Positions 18,163-26,570 of a DNA stretch of 63,081 bases are shown here, piece by piece (the first letter of the stretch is position 1; each line of letters begins with the position of its first letter). A program made the translations under genes and the position numbers. Source of the stretch: RGDT01 sp964630925 (lineage in GTDB: Bacteria > Planctomycetota > Planctomycetia > Gemmatales > Gemmataceae); contig CAZVZK010000052.1 of assembly GCA_964630925.1 (NCBI GenBank), positions 1-63,081 on the forward strand, in the 5' to 3' direction. The notes beneath the pieces are model-generated. The model saw nothing but the letters and a program-made list of their open reading frames with translations, did not search any database and had not been told where the DNA came from.

Positions 18163-18220
18163 CCGCGCGTACTCCATTTGATGGGCCCAGTCGATCTTAC
18201 GGGCCCCGGGAGGGCGTGTC

Positions 18221-18850
18221 ATGCGCCTGGGCCTGATCGCCGACGTCCACGAGGCCATCCCCCAGCTCAACGAGGCGCTGAGCCGCCTCCGCGCCCTCGT
18301 TGTCGATGAGGTCATCTGCCTCGGCGACATCTGTCGCATGCATGAACGCCTCGCCGAGACGCTGCGCATCCTCCGCGACGCCCGGGTCACCGGCGTGTGG
18401 GGCAACCACGACTTCGGCCTGTGTCGGCCCTCCGACCCCGGAGACTTCGCCGACAAGTACGACCCCGAGCTGTTGGAATACGCGCGGTCCTATCAGCCGC
18501 GCCTTGTGCGCGACGACTGCCACATCCAGCACATGGAGGCGTGGCTCGACCCGGAGGTGCTTGAGGACCTGTGGTACATGGAGGCCCCGCCCTGCTCCCC
18601 CGAGGGCCTGGCGAGGTCGTTCGACGCCGTGCCGCACCGCGTCCTGCTGAGTGGGCACGTCCACCGCTGGTTCGCCGCCACGCCCGAGGGCCGCGTCGAT
18701 TGGGACGGCTCGCGCCCGCTGACACTCTACCGTCCGCAACGCTGGTACGTCACCGTTCACGCTCTGTGCCTTGGCTTCACGGCGGTCTACGACACGGCGA
18801 CGTGCGAATTAACGCCGCTGGCCTTGACGCCGCGCCTGGAGGACACCTGA
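18221..18850 (+). CDS. Calcineurin-like metallophosphoesterase
   Basis: 209 aa. GGGAGGG lies upstream of ATG 18221. All metal-binding motifs are present: DVH (residues 8-10), GD in CLGDIC, GNHD in GVWGNHDF, and the C-terminal GHVHRWF. The compact size and closing beta strands are typical of the YfcE/MJ0936-type Metallophos_2 group. It probably hydrolyses a phosphodiester or nucleotide; the substrate is unknown. The next gene, rpsR, has its own promoter, so they are likely separate transcripts. Confidence 0.85.
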   Translation: MRLGLIADVHEAIPQLNEALSRLRALVVDEVICLGDICRMHERLAETLRILRDARVTGVWGNHDFGLCRPSDPGDFADKYDPELLEYARSYQPRLVRDDCHIQHMEAWLDPEVLEDLWYMEAPPCSPEGLARSFDAVPHRVLLSGHVHRWFAATPEGRVDWDGSRPLTLYRPQRWYVTVHALCLGFTAVYDTATCELTPLALTPRLEDT

Positions 18851-18869
18851 ATCGGGCGGGGGCTTGTCG

Positions 18870-18898
18870 TTGACAGGGGCGGGCCGGGCCCCTAAGCT
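18870..18898 (+). promoter_or_regulatory. Near-consensus sigma-70 promoter of rpsR
   Basis: TTGACA (18870-18875) and TAAGCT (18893-18898) are separated by exactly 17 bp. The perfect -35 is rare in this GC-rich window and fits a highly expressed ribosomal gene. The predicted transcript starts near 18905, about 49 nt before the ATG. Confidence 0.7.
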
Positions 18899-18953
18899 TA
18901 CGTCTTACCTTGTGCCAGTGTCCACCGCGAAAGACAGAGGCGACGACCAAGTC

Positions 18954-19196
18954 ATGGTGAAGAAGAAGCTCGGCCGGGGCCGGAAGAATCGCTGCCGTTT
19001 CTGCACCAAGGAGGGCTGCCCGCGCCCCTCCTTCGTGGATTACAAGGACGTGCAGACGCTCAAGAAGATGTGCACCAGCCAGGGCAAGATGATGAGCCGC
19101 AAGCGCTCCGGCACCTGCGCCGCGTTCCAGCGCGCCGTCAAGGACGCGATCAAGCGTGCCCGCTTCATGGCGCTGCTGCCCTACGTCGGCGAGTGA
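18954..19196 (+). CDS. rpsR: 30S ribosomal protein bS18
   Basis: 80 aa from ATG 18954. The C-terminal two thirds match bS18 (VDYKDVQTLKKMCTSQGKM, then KRARFMALLPY). bS18 binds bS6 and 16S rRNA on the platform of the small subunit. The N-terminus carries C14 and C17 (CRFC) plus C22, and C55 lies in SGTCAAF, as in the Cys-containing, probably zinc-binding C+ form; E. coli S18 lacks this set. The usual partners rpsF, ssb and rplI are not adjacent, so the gene stands alone under its own strong promoter. Confidence 0.95.
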   Translation: MVKKKLGRGRKNRCRFCTKEGCPRPSFVDYKDVQTLKKMCTSQGKMMSRKRSGTCAAFQRAVKDAIKRARFMALLPYVGE

Positions 19197-19323
19197 CCCG
19201 ACTCGGGCACGCCTTCCGTCGGCGCGGAACAACACCTCGCGGGCCGGCGTGGGGTGGCACCTGAGCGTCACCTGCGCCCTCCCCGTACGCGCGTCCCACG
19301 GCCTCACGTCATGCCGGATGTCA

Positions 19324-19347
19324 ACGGCTCGCGCCCGCGCGAGCCGT
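19324..19347. terminator. Bidirectional hairpin between rpsR and SDR gene
   Basis: A perfect 10-bp stem (ACGGCTCGCG / CGCGAGCCGT) with loop CCCG lies between two converging genes and touches the stop codon of the SDR gene. It has no T-tract, so it may act as a weak or factor-assisted terminator in either direction. Confidence 0.55.
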
Positions 19348-20138
19348 CACCAGTGCATGACGAAGCCGCCGTCGACGTTGATCGTCTGCCCCGTCACCTC
19401 GCCCGCCAGTGACGACGCCAGGAACACGGCCATGCTGGCGATGTCTTCCGGCGATTGCCACCGGCCCAGCGGGACCACCTTCCTCACCTTCTCGCCGGCC
19501 CAATCCTCGTAGCTCCGCCTGGACCCCTCGGGCTGCGCGTCATTCCACGCCTGCCACACCGAGCGGTTGAGGGCCGTCTGCACCATCCCCGGACAGAGCG
19601 TGTTCACCCGCACGACATACGGGGCCAGGTCCTTGGCGGCGCACTGGGCGAAGTTGATGAGGGCCGCCTTGCTGGCGCTGTACGGCGGGTCCGTCTGCGA
19701 GCCGATCTGCCCCGCGACGCTGGAGATGAACAGCATCGTCCCCGACCTGGCCTCGACCAGGTGCGGCGCGAACGCATGGGCCACGTTCACCCCGCCCACC
19801 ACGTTCACCGTCAGGACGCGCGGCCAGTCCTCCGGCGTCAGGTTCCAGAACGGGAAGCCGAACTTCCCCGAGCCGACGGCCACCGCGAACACCACGTGAT
19901 CGACACGCCCCAGCTCTGCCTTGATGTGTGAGGCCGCACGCACCATCGCGTCATGGGAGGTCACGTCGGCCACCACGGGCAGCCCGCCGATCTCGCGGGC
20001 CGTCTCGTTGACGCGCGCGTCGCGGTCGATGAGCGCGACGCGGCAGCCCTCGGCGGCGAACGCGGCGGCGATGGCCCGCCCGATCCCCTGCGCCGACCCG
20101 CACACCACGGCCACCTGGCCTCGCAGTTTCAAATCCAT
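19347..20138 (-). CDS. Short-chain dehydrogenase/reductase
   Basis: 263 aa from ATG 20138 (MDLKLRGQVAVVCG; GAGGGG upstream). Cofactor motif GSAQGIG, D in VVADV, NVVGG, catalytic Ser in FISSVAG and YSASK (the family's YxxxK), and a C-terminal GQTINVDGG as in FabG-like classical SDRs. The acidic residue after the second beta strand (ALIDRD) suggests NAD rather than NADP. The reaction is a reversible alcohol-ketone oxidation; the substrate is unknown. Its 3' end overlaps the terminator hairpin. Confidence 0.85.
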   Translation of the reverse strand: MDLKLRGQVAVVCGSAQGIGRAIAAAFAAEGCRVALIDRDARVNETAREIGGLPVVADVTSHDAMVRAASHIKAELGRVDHVVFAVAVGSGKFGFPFWNLTPEDWPRVLTVNVVGGVNVAHAFAPHLVEARSGTMLFISSVAGQIGSQTDPPYSASKAALINFAQCAAKDLAPYVVRVNTLCPGMVQTALNRSVWQAWNDAQPEGSRRSYEDWAGEKVRKVVPLGRWQSPEDIASMAVFLASSLAGEVTGQTINVDGGFVMHW

Positions 20139-20398
20139 TGTCCACGCCCCTCGACGGCCACGGCTGATTCTATCGATCCGACCCACATCCCGGGAGTCGG
20201 CCATTCCGGGGCCGGCCCGGGCATGTCGGGGCTTCTCCGTGGGTGGTGGGTGGTTGTCGGCCCGTTGCCGGCCCCGAGAAAACCGCCGCGATTCCACTGT
20301 TAGGTCGAGCGGGCATCGGCGCTAGGGATCGGTGAGGGGAGAGGGAAGCCTGCCGCTGTCGCGGCGGGGCCGCCCCCCGTCCGCACCCGGAGACCGCC

Positions 20399-21292
20399 AT
20401 GTCCGCACTGCCCCCGGCCGTCGTCGACAAGGACCTCGACGCCTACCTCGCCGCCCTGGGCGACCACCCGCAGTCCTGCATCCCCTTCGCCCTCGACGCC
20501 GCCGGCGCCGAGGCCGCCTTCGGCCGCTGGCTCCAGGGCCTCGCCCTCGTGCCGGGCGACCTGAAGACGGCCGCGAAGTTCAACAAGGCCGAGCCCGCCT
20601 ACCTGCCCTTCTGGGTCATCAGCGCCCGCGGCCACGCCTCCTACAAGGGCGAGAAGGGCCAGCACTACAAGGACACCGAGGACCACACCGACGCCGCCGG
20701 CAACGTCACCACGCGCGAGGTCACCCGCACCTCGTGGTCGCCCACCTCCGGCGATGTCCGCCACTCGTTCGAGGGCGTGGTGCTGCCGGCCTTCGCCGGC
20801 CTGGACGAGAAGCGTCTCGCCCTCGTCCAGCCCGACCTCAAGAAGCTCGCCGCCTTCGACCCGTCCCACGCCACGCGCGGCAAGGCCGAGCGCCCCGCCT
20901 TTTCCGGCCGCGAGGCGTTCATCAAGGCCCGCCCCGGCCTCGAGGCCGAGCTCAAGGCCCTCGCCGAGAAGCAGATCGGCGGCGACGAGCGCAAGGTCGC
21001 CAAGCTCGAGCCGCGGTTCCTCGACCCCGTCGTCAAGCTGATCCTGGTCCCGGTCTTCCGCGGCAGCTTCCACTACGGCGGCAAGGACTACGAGTTCCTG
21101 ATGCACGGCGCCAGCGGCGAGGTGTACGGCGACCACCCCGTCAGCGCCGGCAAGATCCTGGCCGTCGTCGCCACCGTCCTGCTCGTGTTCGCCGCCATCG
21201 TCGGCTCCGTCTACTGGTTCGTCATCCGGCCTCAGATGGCGAAGATGAACAACGACCCGCCCGGCAAGGTGTCGCCCGTCGGCGGCAAGTGA
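20399..21292 (+). CDS. Membrane protein of unknown function
   Basis: 297 aa. ATG 20399 opens a cytoplasmic or extracytoplasmic domain of about 250 residues ending in one strong membrane helix (ILAVVATVLLVFAAIVGSVYWFVI). The central part (YLPFWVISARGHASYKGEKG and then VVKLILVPVFRGSFHYGGKD with FLMHGASGEVYGD) resembles a widespread family often misannotated as primosomal protein N-related and normally preceded by a zinc ribbon, which is missing here. Function is not known. It is followed by a HEAT-type gene 32 bp downstream, probably in the same transcript. Confidence 0.65.
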   Translation: MSALPPAVVDKDLDAYLAALGDHPQSCIPFALDAAGAEAAFGRWLQGLALVPGDLKTAAKFNKAEPAYLPFWVISARGHASYKGEKGQHYKDTEDHTDAAGNVTTREVTRTSWSPTSGDVRHSFEGVVLPAFAGLDEKRLALVQPDLKKLAAFDPSHATRGKAERPAFSGREAFIKARPGLEAELKALAEKQIGGDERKVAKLEPRFLDPVVKLILVPVFRGSFHYGGKDYEFLMHGASGEVYGDHPVSAGKILAVVATVLLVFAAIVGSVYWFVIRPQMAKMNNDPPGKVSPVGGK

Positions 21293-21324
21293 CGCCCCCA
21301 CCACCCCCCATGAGGACCGCTGAA

Positions 21325-21966
21325 ATGCGCACCCTGCTCTGCCTCGCCCTGCTCGCCCTGCCCGCCGCCGCCGCCGACGACCCGCTGGCGCCCCTGATCA
21401 AGAAGTTGAACAGCACCTTCGACATGGCCGAGGGCGCCAACGGCCTGGCGAAGCTGGGGGCGAAGGCCCGCCCCGCCATCAAGGACCTGGGCGCCGCCCT
21501 GGCCAAGGGCCGCTTCGAGCGCGAGCGCGTCGCCGCCGCCAACGCCCTCGAGAAGATCGTCACCGCCAGCCTCAAGGAGAAGGAGGAGCTGGTGGGCGAG
21601 CGCCGCACCGCGAAGGGCGCCTCCAGGGAGCGTCTCGACAAGGAGATCGACGCCATCGACGCCGACGTCAAGGCGGCGGTGGCCGGCCTGGCCCCCGCCC
21701 TGGCCAAGGCGACGTTCAAGGACGACCGCCTCGCGGTGACACGGGCCATCGGGGCCTGCGGCCCCGCCGGCGCCGGCGCGGTCAAGGAGCTCGCCGCCGC
21801 CATCAAGGGCGGGTTCTCCGAGAACCAGATCGCGGTCATCAAGGTGCTGGGCGGCCTCGGCCCCCTGGCCCGCGACGCCGTCCCCGCCCTGACCGCCGCC
21901 TCGAAGACGGGCTTCCTGGACGTGCGCAAGGCCGCCGCCGACGCCCTCGCCAAGATCGGCAAGTGA
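21325..21966 (+). CDS. Exported HEAT-like repeat protein
   Basis: 213 aa. Start at ATG 21325 (MRTLLCLALLALPAAAA, a signal peptide); an ATG at 21310 is an alternative. Four to five Ala-rich helical pairs follow (GLAKLGAKARPAIKDLGAAL and KVLGGLGPLARDAVPALTAA), typical of HEAT/PBS-lyase repeats. Likely an exported helical scaffold. It lies close behind the membrane-protein gene in the same direction, suggesting coexpression. Repeats and signal are clear; the role is unknown. Confidence 0.7.
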   Translation: MRTLLCLALLALPAAAADDPLAPLIKKLNSTFDMAEGANGLAKLGAKARPAIKDLGAALAKGRFERERVAAANALEKIVTASLKEKEELVGERRTAKGASRERLDKEIDAIDADVKAAVAGLAPALAKATFKDDRLAVTRAIGACGPAGAGAVKELAAAIKGGFSENQIAVIKVLGGLGPLARDAVPALTAASKTGFLDVRKAAADALAKIGK

Positions 21967-22182
21967 CGCCCGTCGCCGTGCCGCTTGTCGTGGCAACAGG
22001 TGTCCCGCCTGCTCGCCCACTTGATCCCGAAGAGGGCGGGCAGGCGAGGACGCCCGGCCGCCACGACAAAGCCCCCCGCCGCGACCCGCAAGATTGTCGG
22101 CCTGGGCGTTCCTCGCGCGGCGGCCGGCCGCGTTGAACAGGTTGAAGGGGCCACGGGACGCCCCGAAACGAGGAGAACGATC

Positions 22183-22908
22183 ATGCTCCGTTCCGGCCTG
22201 CTGTCGCTTGCGCTCCTGGCCCTGGTCGGGGACGCCCCCGCCGTCGGCCCCGACCCCGCCACCCTGCCGGGGCTCCGCCTCTACACCGTGGCGCGCCGCT
22301 GCGGGGCCCGCGCGTTGGTGTCGATCCACGCCACCGCCGCCGAGGCGATCCGCGCCGGCGAGGATCTCGGCTGCAAGGTGCGCGTGCCCTTCGAGGTGAC
22401 CGCCGGCACCGAGGGCAGGTCCGGACCAGGGGAGGCACCGGTCCTGCGCACCGTCTACACCCGGATCTGCCCGAAGTCCGGCTGGAAGAAGAGTCTGACC
22501 TTTGGCGACGCCGCCCAGGCCGAGGCGTTCGCCAAGGGCAGCCGCGACAAGGGCGCGGAGACGTTCATCGTCAACGACTACGCCCCGGCGGTGGTCTACC
22601 AGGTCTACGGCGACCCCTGCAAGGCCGGCCGCCGTGCCCTGCTCGGCAACTTCGCGTCGGCCCACGACGCCTTCGCCGCGGCGAAGGCGTTCCGCGACAA
22701 GGGCCAGGACTGCGCCGTGTTCTCCGGCACGCGCGGCCGTGAGCCGGGTGGCGCCGCCGTCGAGTACCACGTCTACGTCCAGGGCTGCAAGGGGAGCTGG
22801 AGCCTGGATTCCAGGGTGAAGAACCTCCCCGGCGCCCGTGACAAGGCGGCCGCCGGCAGGAGGGAGGACGCCCGCGTCGAGGTCGTCCACCACGTCATCG
22901 GCGGCTGA
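22183..22908 (+). CDS. Exported Cys-containing protein with four internal repeats
   Basis: 241 aa. AGGAGA precedes ATG 22183; a signal peptide follows (SGLLSLALLALVGDAPAVG). The mature protein shows four units of about 45-50 residues, each opening with a Y-x-V-Y/A pattern and one Cys (YTVARRCG, TVYTRICP, QVYGDPCK, HVYVQGCK) and closing with an Ala/Gly-rich helix such as DAFAAAKAFRDKGQD. The single Cys per unit could form disulfides between units. I do not recognise the family. A 14-bp hairpin lies just downstream. Confidence 0.65.
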   Translation: MLRSGLLSLALLALVGDAPAVGPDPATLPGLRLYTVARRCGARALVSIHATAAEAIRAGEDLGCKVRVPFEVTAGTEGRSGPGEAPVLRTVYTRICPKSGWKKSLTFGDAAQAEAFAKGSRDKGAETFIVNDYAPAVVYQVYGDPCKAGRRALLGNFASAHDAFAAAKAFRDKGQDCAVFSGTRGREPGGAAVEYHVYVQGCKGSWSLDSRVKNLPGARDKAAAGRREDARVEVVHHVIGG

Positions 22909-22932
22909 CCACATACCCGGGATGAGACACCA

Positions 22933-22966
22933 GCGGCCCGCCGGCTAGAATAAGCCGGCGGGCCGC
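22933..22966. terminator. Strong perfect hairpin downstream of the four-repeat gene
   Basis: Arms of 14 bp (GCGGCCCGCCGGCT / AGCCGGCGGGCCGC) enclose AGAATA. It lies 25 bp after the stop at 22908 and 22 bp before the next start at 22988. No T-run follows. It could terminate the first transcript or act as a processing site between two cotranscribed genes. Confidence 0.55.
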
Positions 22967-22987
22967 CCGTCTGTTCCCAGGGGACTC

Positions 22988-23413
22988 ATGAGCGATACAC
23001 GCCGGGCCGTTCTCGATTTGTACAGGGAGGCCGACGCCGCCGTCGCCGCCGCCGGGCCCGTGTGCATCGCCTCCGGACGCTGCTGCCGCTTCAAGGAGTT
23101 CGGCCACACCCTCTTCCTCAGCCAGCTGGAGGCGGATGTCCTCCTCGCCGACGCGCCGCCCTATGACCCCGCCTCGGTCACATCCGACTTCTGCCCCTTC
23201 CAGAAGGGCAACCTGTGTACCGCGCGCGAGCCGCGCCCCCTCGCCTGCCGGCTCTATTACTGCGACCCGGCGTATGCCGGCAAGGCCGAGGAGCTGAGCG
23301 AGCGCTACATCGCGCGTCTCAAACGCCTCGCCGACGAGGCCGGCGCCGGGTGGCGCTACGCGCCGCTGCACGTCTTCCTCAAGGAAGGCCCCCAAGGAGA
23401 TCCCTCATCATGA
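22988..23413 (+). CDS. YkgJ-type cysteine-cluster protein
   Basis: 141 aa. The Cys pattern of the YkgJ/CxxCxxCC family is present: CIASGRCCRF near the N-terminus, then CPFQKGNLCTAREPRPLACR and YYCDP. The family is thought to bind zinc or an Fe-S cluster; its biochemical role is not settled. The last codons overlap the next gene (ATGA at 23410-23413), so it is translationally coupled to the beta-propeller gene. A second family member is at 53255. Confidence 0.75.
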   Translation: MSDTRRAVLDLYREADAAVAAAGPVCIASGRCCRFKEFGHTLFLSQLEADVLLADAPPYDPASVTSDFCPFQKGNLCTAREPRPLACRLYYCDPAYAGKAEELSERYIARLKRLADEAGAGWRYAPLHVFLKEGPQGDPSS

Positions 23414-24618
23414 GACGAATTGCCGCCCTCGCCGCCCTCCTCCTCGCCGGCGTGGCCCTCGCCGGCGACTGGCCGCAGTGGCTCGGCCCGAAGCGGGACG
23501 GCACCTCGCCCGAGACCATCAAGCCGTGGAAGGGCGACCTCAAGGTGGTGTGGCGCAAGCCGGTCGGCCCCGGGCACTCGTCGCCGGTCATCGTCGGCGG
23601 CAAGGTGTACCTCTTCGCCCAGGTGGCCGGGAAGGAGGAGGAGGCCCTCTACTGCTTCGACGCCGCCGACGGCACCGAGAAGTGGACCACCAGCTACGAG
23701 CGCCCCAAGTTCTGGACCCTCTTCGGCACCGGCCCCCAGGGCACGCCCACGGTGAGCGGCGGCAAGGTGTTCACCTTCGGCCCCACGGGCCTGTTGACCG
23801 CGTTCGACGCGAAGACGGGGGGCAAGACGTGGCAGGTCGATACGGAGAAGGATTTCGGCGTCAAGCGCCTCAAGTTCGGCGCGGCGGCGTCGCCCCTCGT
23901 GGACGGGGACAAGATCCTCCTCAACATCGGCGCCAAGGGCGCCGGGGTCGTCGCCTTCTCCGCCGCCGACGGCAAGGTCGCCTGGAAGGGCCTCCCCGAC
24001 GACGGCCCCAGCTATGCCTCTGCCATCAAGCACAACGGGCAGTACGTCTTCCTGACGCAGCAGGGCGTGCGCGGCGTCGCCCCGGCGGACGGTAAGAAGC
24101 TCTGGGAGTTCCCGCTCAGGGACAAGCAGAACGAGTCCTCGACGACGCCGGTGGTGGCCGGCGACCTTCTGCTGGCGGCGTCGATCACGTTCGGCATGGT
24201 CGGGCTGGAGCGCGACGGCGACGGCTACAAGGAAAAGTGGAAGAACAAGGACATCACCTGCTACTTCTCGACGCCGATCCCCGTGGGCAAGCACGTGTAC
24301 GCGGTCACCGGCCATCTGAAGTTCGTCCCCACGTCGTCGCTGCACTGCATCGAGGCGGCGACGGGGAAGGTCCTGTGGACGAAGGAGAAGATAGGGACGT
24401 GGCACGCCGCCATGCTGAGGACGGCGGACGACAAGCTCCTGCTGCTGACGGACCACGGCGACCTGATCCTGTTCCAGCCGGACGCGAAGGAGTTCAAGGA
24501 GCTGGCGCGGACGAAGGTGACGAAGGTGAAGGGGATCTGGGCGCACCCGGCGTTGTCGGACGGCAAGGTCTACCTCCGCGACGACAAGGAGCTGCTCTGC
24601 ATTCAGATGCCGGAGTGA
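23410..24618 (+). CDS. Exported PQQ-type beta-propeller protein
   Basis: 402 aa. The ATG overlaps the preceding stop. Signal peptide IAALAALLLAGVALAG is followed by DWPQWLGPKRDG, the hallmark start of planctomycete PQQ-binding-like beta-propeller proteins. Blades carry the repeated motif 'l.alda.tGk..W' (CFDAADGTEKW, AFDAKTGGKTW, CIEAATGKVLW). No quinoprotein active-site Cys pair is visible, so a scaffold role like BamB or a binding role is more likely than dehydrogenase activity. Ends at a hairpin shared with purC. Confidence 0.8.
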   Translation: MRRIAALAALLLAGVALAGDWPQWLGPKRDGTSPETIKPWKGDLKVVWRKPVGPGHSSPVIVGGKVYLFAQVAGKEEEALYCFDAADGTEKWTTSYERPKFWTLFGTGPQGTPTVSGGKVFTFGPTGLLTAFDAKTGGKTWQVDTEKDFGVKRLKFGAAASPLVDGDKILLNIGAKGAGVVAFSAADGKVAWKGLPDDGPSYASAIKHNGQYVFLTQQGVRGVAPADGKKLWEFPLRDKQNESSTTPVVAGDLLLAASITFGMVGLERDGDGYKEKWKNKDITCYFSTPIPVGKHVYAVTGHLKFVPTSSLHCIEAATGKVLWTKEKIGTWHAAMLRTADDKLLLLTDHGDLILFQPDAKEFKELARTKVTKVKGIWAHPALSDGKVYLRDDKELLCIQMPE

Positions 24619-24659
24619 GGCGCCCGATGGCGCCTGCTTGAGGCGAGCGGCACGGCGTA

Positions 24660-24690
24660 AGCGTGCCGTGCGATGCAGACACGGCACGCT
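24660..24690. terminator. Bidirectional hairpin between propeller gene and purC
   Basis: AGCGTGCCGT and ACGGCACGCT form a perfect 10-bp stem around an 11-nt loop. The left flank GCACGGC can form an alternative stem with the loop side. It sits between converging genes and abuts the purC stop codon. Confidence 0.6.
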
Positions 24691-25571
24691 CACCCCTCCA
24701 TCTCGCGCCCCGCCAGCAGCCGGTACGCCTCGCGGTACTTCGCCGCCGTCCGCGCCACCACCTCGTCGGGCAGCGTCGGCGCCGGCGGCTCCTTGTCCCA
24801 GTGCGCCTCCAGCCAGTCGCGCACATACTGCTTGTCGAACGACGGAGGCGCCCCCCCCTCGCGCCAGGCGTCCAGCGGCCAGAAGCGCGAGCTGTCCGGC
24901 GTCAACACCTCGTCGATGAGGATGAGCCGCCCGTCCGGCAGCTCCCCGAACTCGAACTTCGTGTCCGCCAGGATGATCCCGCACGACAGCGCGTGCGCCG
25001 CCGCCCGTGTGTAGATGTCGATACTCCTCCTCCGCAATTCCTCCGCGAGGTCGCCGCCCACCCGATCCGCCACCCCGGCGAAGGTGATGGCCACGTCGTG
25101 GCCCGCCTCCTCCTTCGTCGTCGGCGTGAAGACCGGCTCCGGCAACTTCGCCGCCTGCCTCAGGCCCGGCGGCAGGGCCACCCCGCAGACGGACCCCGAC
25201 GCCTGATACTCCTTCCATCCGCTGCCGAGCAGGTACCCCCGGACCACGCACTCGATGGGCACCACGCGCGTTTTCCGCACGTGCATGATGCGCCCACGCA
25301 GCACGTCGGCCTGGGCCGCGAACGCCGGCCCGATGGCCGCCGGGTCTGTGCCGAGCAGATGGTTCTCCACGCCGAGGTGCCCGAACCAGAAGATCGACAA
25401 TGCCGTCAGCACGCGGCCCTTGCCGGGGATCGGCGTGGGCAGCACCACGTCGAACGCCGAGATGCGGTCCGTGGCGACCAGGGCGAGCGTGTCGCCGAGG
25501 TCGTACACGTCGCGTACCTTGCCGTGCCGGCACGGCACGCCGGGGATCTCCGTCCTCATCACCGCGTCCAT
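24690..25571 (-). CDS. purC: Phosphoribosylaminoimidazole-succinocarboxamide synthase
   Basis: 293 aa; AGGAGGAGG before ATG 25571. Catalyses ATP-dependent joining of CAIR and aspartate to SAICAR in purine synthesis (cytoplasm). Family landmarks: GKVRDVYDLGD (nucleotide loop), DRISAFDVVLPTPIPGKG, VVRGYLLGSGWKEY, and ILADTKFEFG with LIDEVLTPDSSRFW. Length is that of the longer, SAICAR-synthase II-like bacterial/fungal form rather than the 240-aa form. No other pur genes are nearby; it seems monocistronic. Confidence 0.95.
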   Translation of the reverse strand: MDAVMRTEIPGVPCRHGKVRDVYDLGDTLALVATDRISAFDVVLPTPIPGKGRVLTALSIFWFGHLGVENHLLGTDPAAIGPAFAAQADVLRGRIMHVRKTRVVPIECVVRGYLLGSGWKEYQASGSVCGVALPPGLRQAAKLPEPVFTPTTKEEAGHDVAITFAGVADRVGGDLAEELRRRSIDIYTRAAAHALSCGIILADTKFEFGELPDGRLILIDEVLTPDSSRFWPLDAWREGGAPPSFDKQYVRDWLEAHWDKEPPAPTLPDEVVARTAAKYREAYRLLAGREMEG

Positions 25572-25737
25572 CGGCCTCCTCCTGGGGGGGCTCCTTACCG
25601 CATCCTATCACCCGCCCATCCTGTCAGGCAGCGTGGGCGGCCCCGAGGATTTCCGCGCCGCGTCGTGCCCGGGCACTTGCGGCACGCCCCCGCGGCAGAG
25701 TACCATCATGGGGAGTGTGTTTTCACGGGGCCCGCTC

Positions 25738-26499
25738 ATGCAAGTGACGATCCTGCCCGCGTCCACCTCCGGGCAGCCGTTCCAGCAGCTCACCACCTAC
25801 CTCATCGACGGCGTCCTCGCCATCGACGCGGGGAGCCTGGGCCTCTACGGCACCCTCGAAGAGCAGGCCCGCGTCAAGGACATCTTCCTCACCCACTCCC
25901 ACCTCGACCACGTCGCGTCCCTCGGCCCCTACCTCGATGCGATTTACGACGGCTCCGGCGACTGCCCCAAGGTGTACGGCAACGCCCACACCCTCGAGTG
26001 CCTCCGCGCCGACGTCTTCAACAACCGCCTCTTCCCCGACTTCTTCCACATCTCCACCATCCGCCCGCCCTACCTGAAGGCCCGCGAGCTGGAGCCCGGC
26101 AGGCCCGTCCAGGCCGGACGCCTCCGCGTCACGCCCGTCGAGGTCAACCACTCCGTCCCCACCCTCGGCTACGTCGTGGAGGGGCCCGAGTCCGCCGCCG
26201 TCATCCCCTCCGACACGGGCCCCACCGAGGAGATCTGGCGCGTCGCGGCCGCCACGCGCAAGCCCCTCACCGTCTTCCTCGAATGCACCTTCCCCGAGTC
26301 GGAGGCCTGGCTCGCCGAGATCGCCATGCACCTCACGCCCAGGCTGTTCGCCGCGGAGATCAAGCAGCTCCCACGCGGCGCCCGGTTCGTCGTCGTCCAC
26401 ATCCACCCGCGCCACCGCGAGACGGTCATCGCCGAGCTGACGGCACTGAAACTCCCCGACGTCGAGATCGGCAGGTCCGGCTCCCCTTACAAGGTCTGA
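25738..26499 (+). CDS. Metallo-beta-lactamase-fold hydrolase, class II cyclic-nucleotide phosphodiesterase-like
   Basis: 253 aa from ATG 25738 (an in-frame ATG at 25708 is possible). Metal ligands: HSHLDH (HxHxDH), H in VNHSVPTLGYVV, D in SDTGPTEEIW, and HIHPRH near the end. The combination THSHLDHVASL plus VNHSVPTLGY and SDTGPT is characteristic of class II 3',5'-cyclic-nucleotide phosphodiesterases, so cAMP/cGMP hydrolysis is the best guess. It has no signal peptide. It ends at a 13-bp hairpin shared with the DUF3467 gene. Confidence 0.75.
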   Translation: MQVTILPASTSGQPFQQLTTYLIDGVLAIDAGSLGLYGTLEEQARVKDIFLTHSHLDHVASLGPYLDAIYDGSGDCPKVYGNAHTLECLRADVFNNRLFPDFFHISTIRPPYLKARELEPGRPVQAGRLRVTPVEVNHSVPTLGYVVEGPESAAVIPSDTGPTEEIWRVAAATRKPLTVFLECTFPESEAWLAEIAMHLTPRLFAAEIKQLPRGARFVVVHIHPRHRETVIAELTALKLPDVEIGRSGSPYKV

Positions 26500-26513
26500 C
26501 CGCCGGGAACGCC

Positions 26514-26550
26514 GCGGGCACGGGCCAACGTTCCGGAGGCCCGTGCCCGC
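26514..26550. terminator. Bidirectional 13-bp hairpin terminator
   Basis: GCGGGCACGGGCC and GGCCCGTGCCCGC form a perfect 13-bp stem with an 11-nt loop (itself containing AACGTT). It lies between two converging genes, 15 bp after one stop and 21 bp before the other. Confidence 0.65.
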
Positions 26551-26570
26551 TCGCCGCCCTCGGGCCGCGC

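Noticed and set aside
20139..20398. Possible RNA gene or riboswitch in the gap
   Set aside because: No recognisable tRNA, riboswitch core or conserved hairpin pattern by eye.
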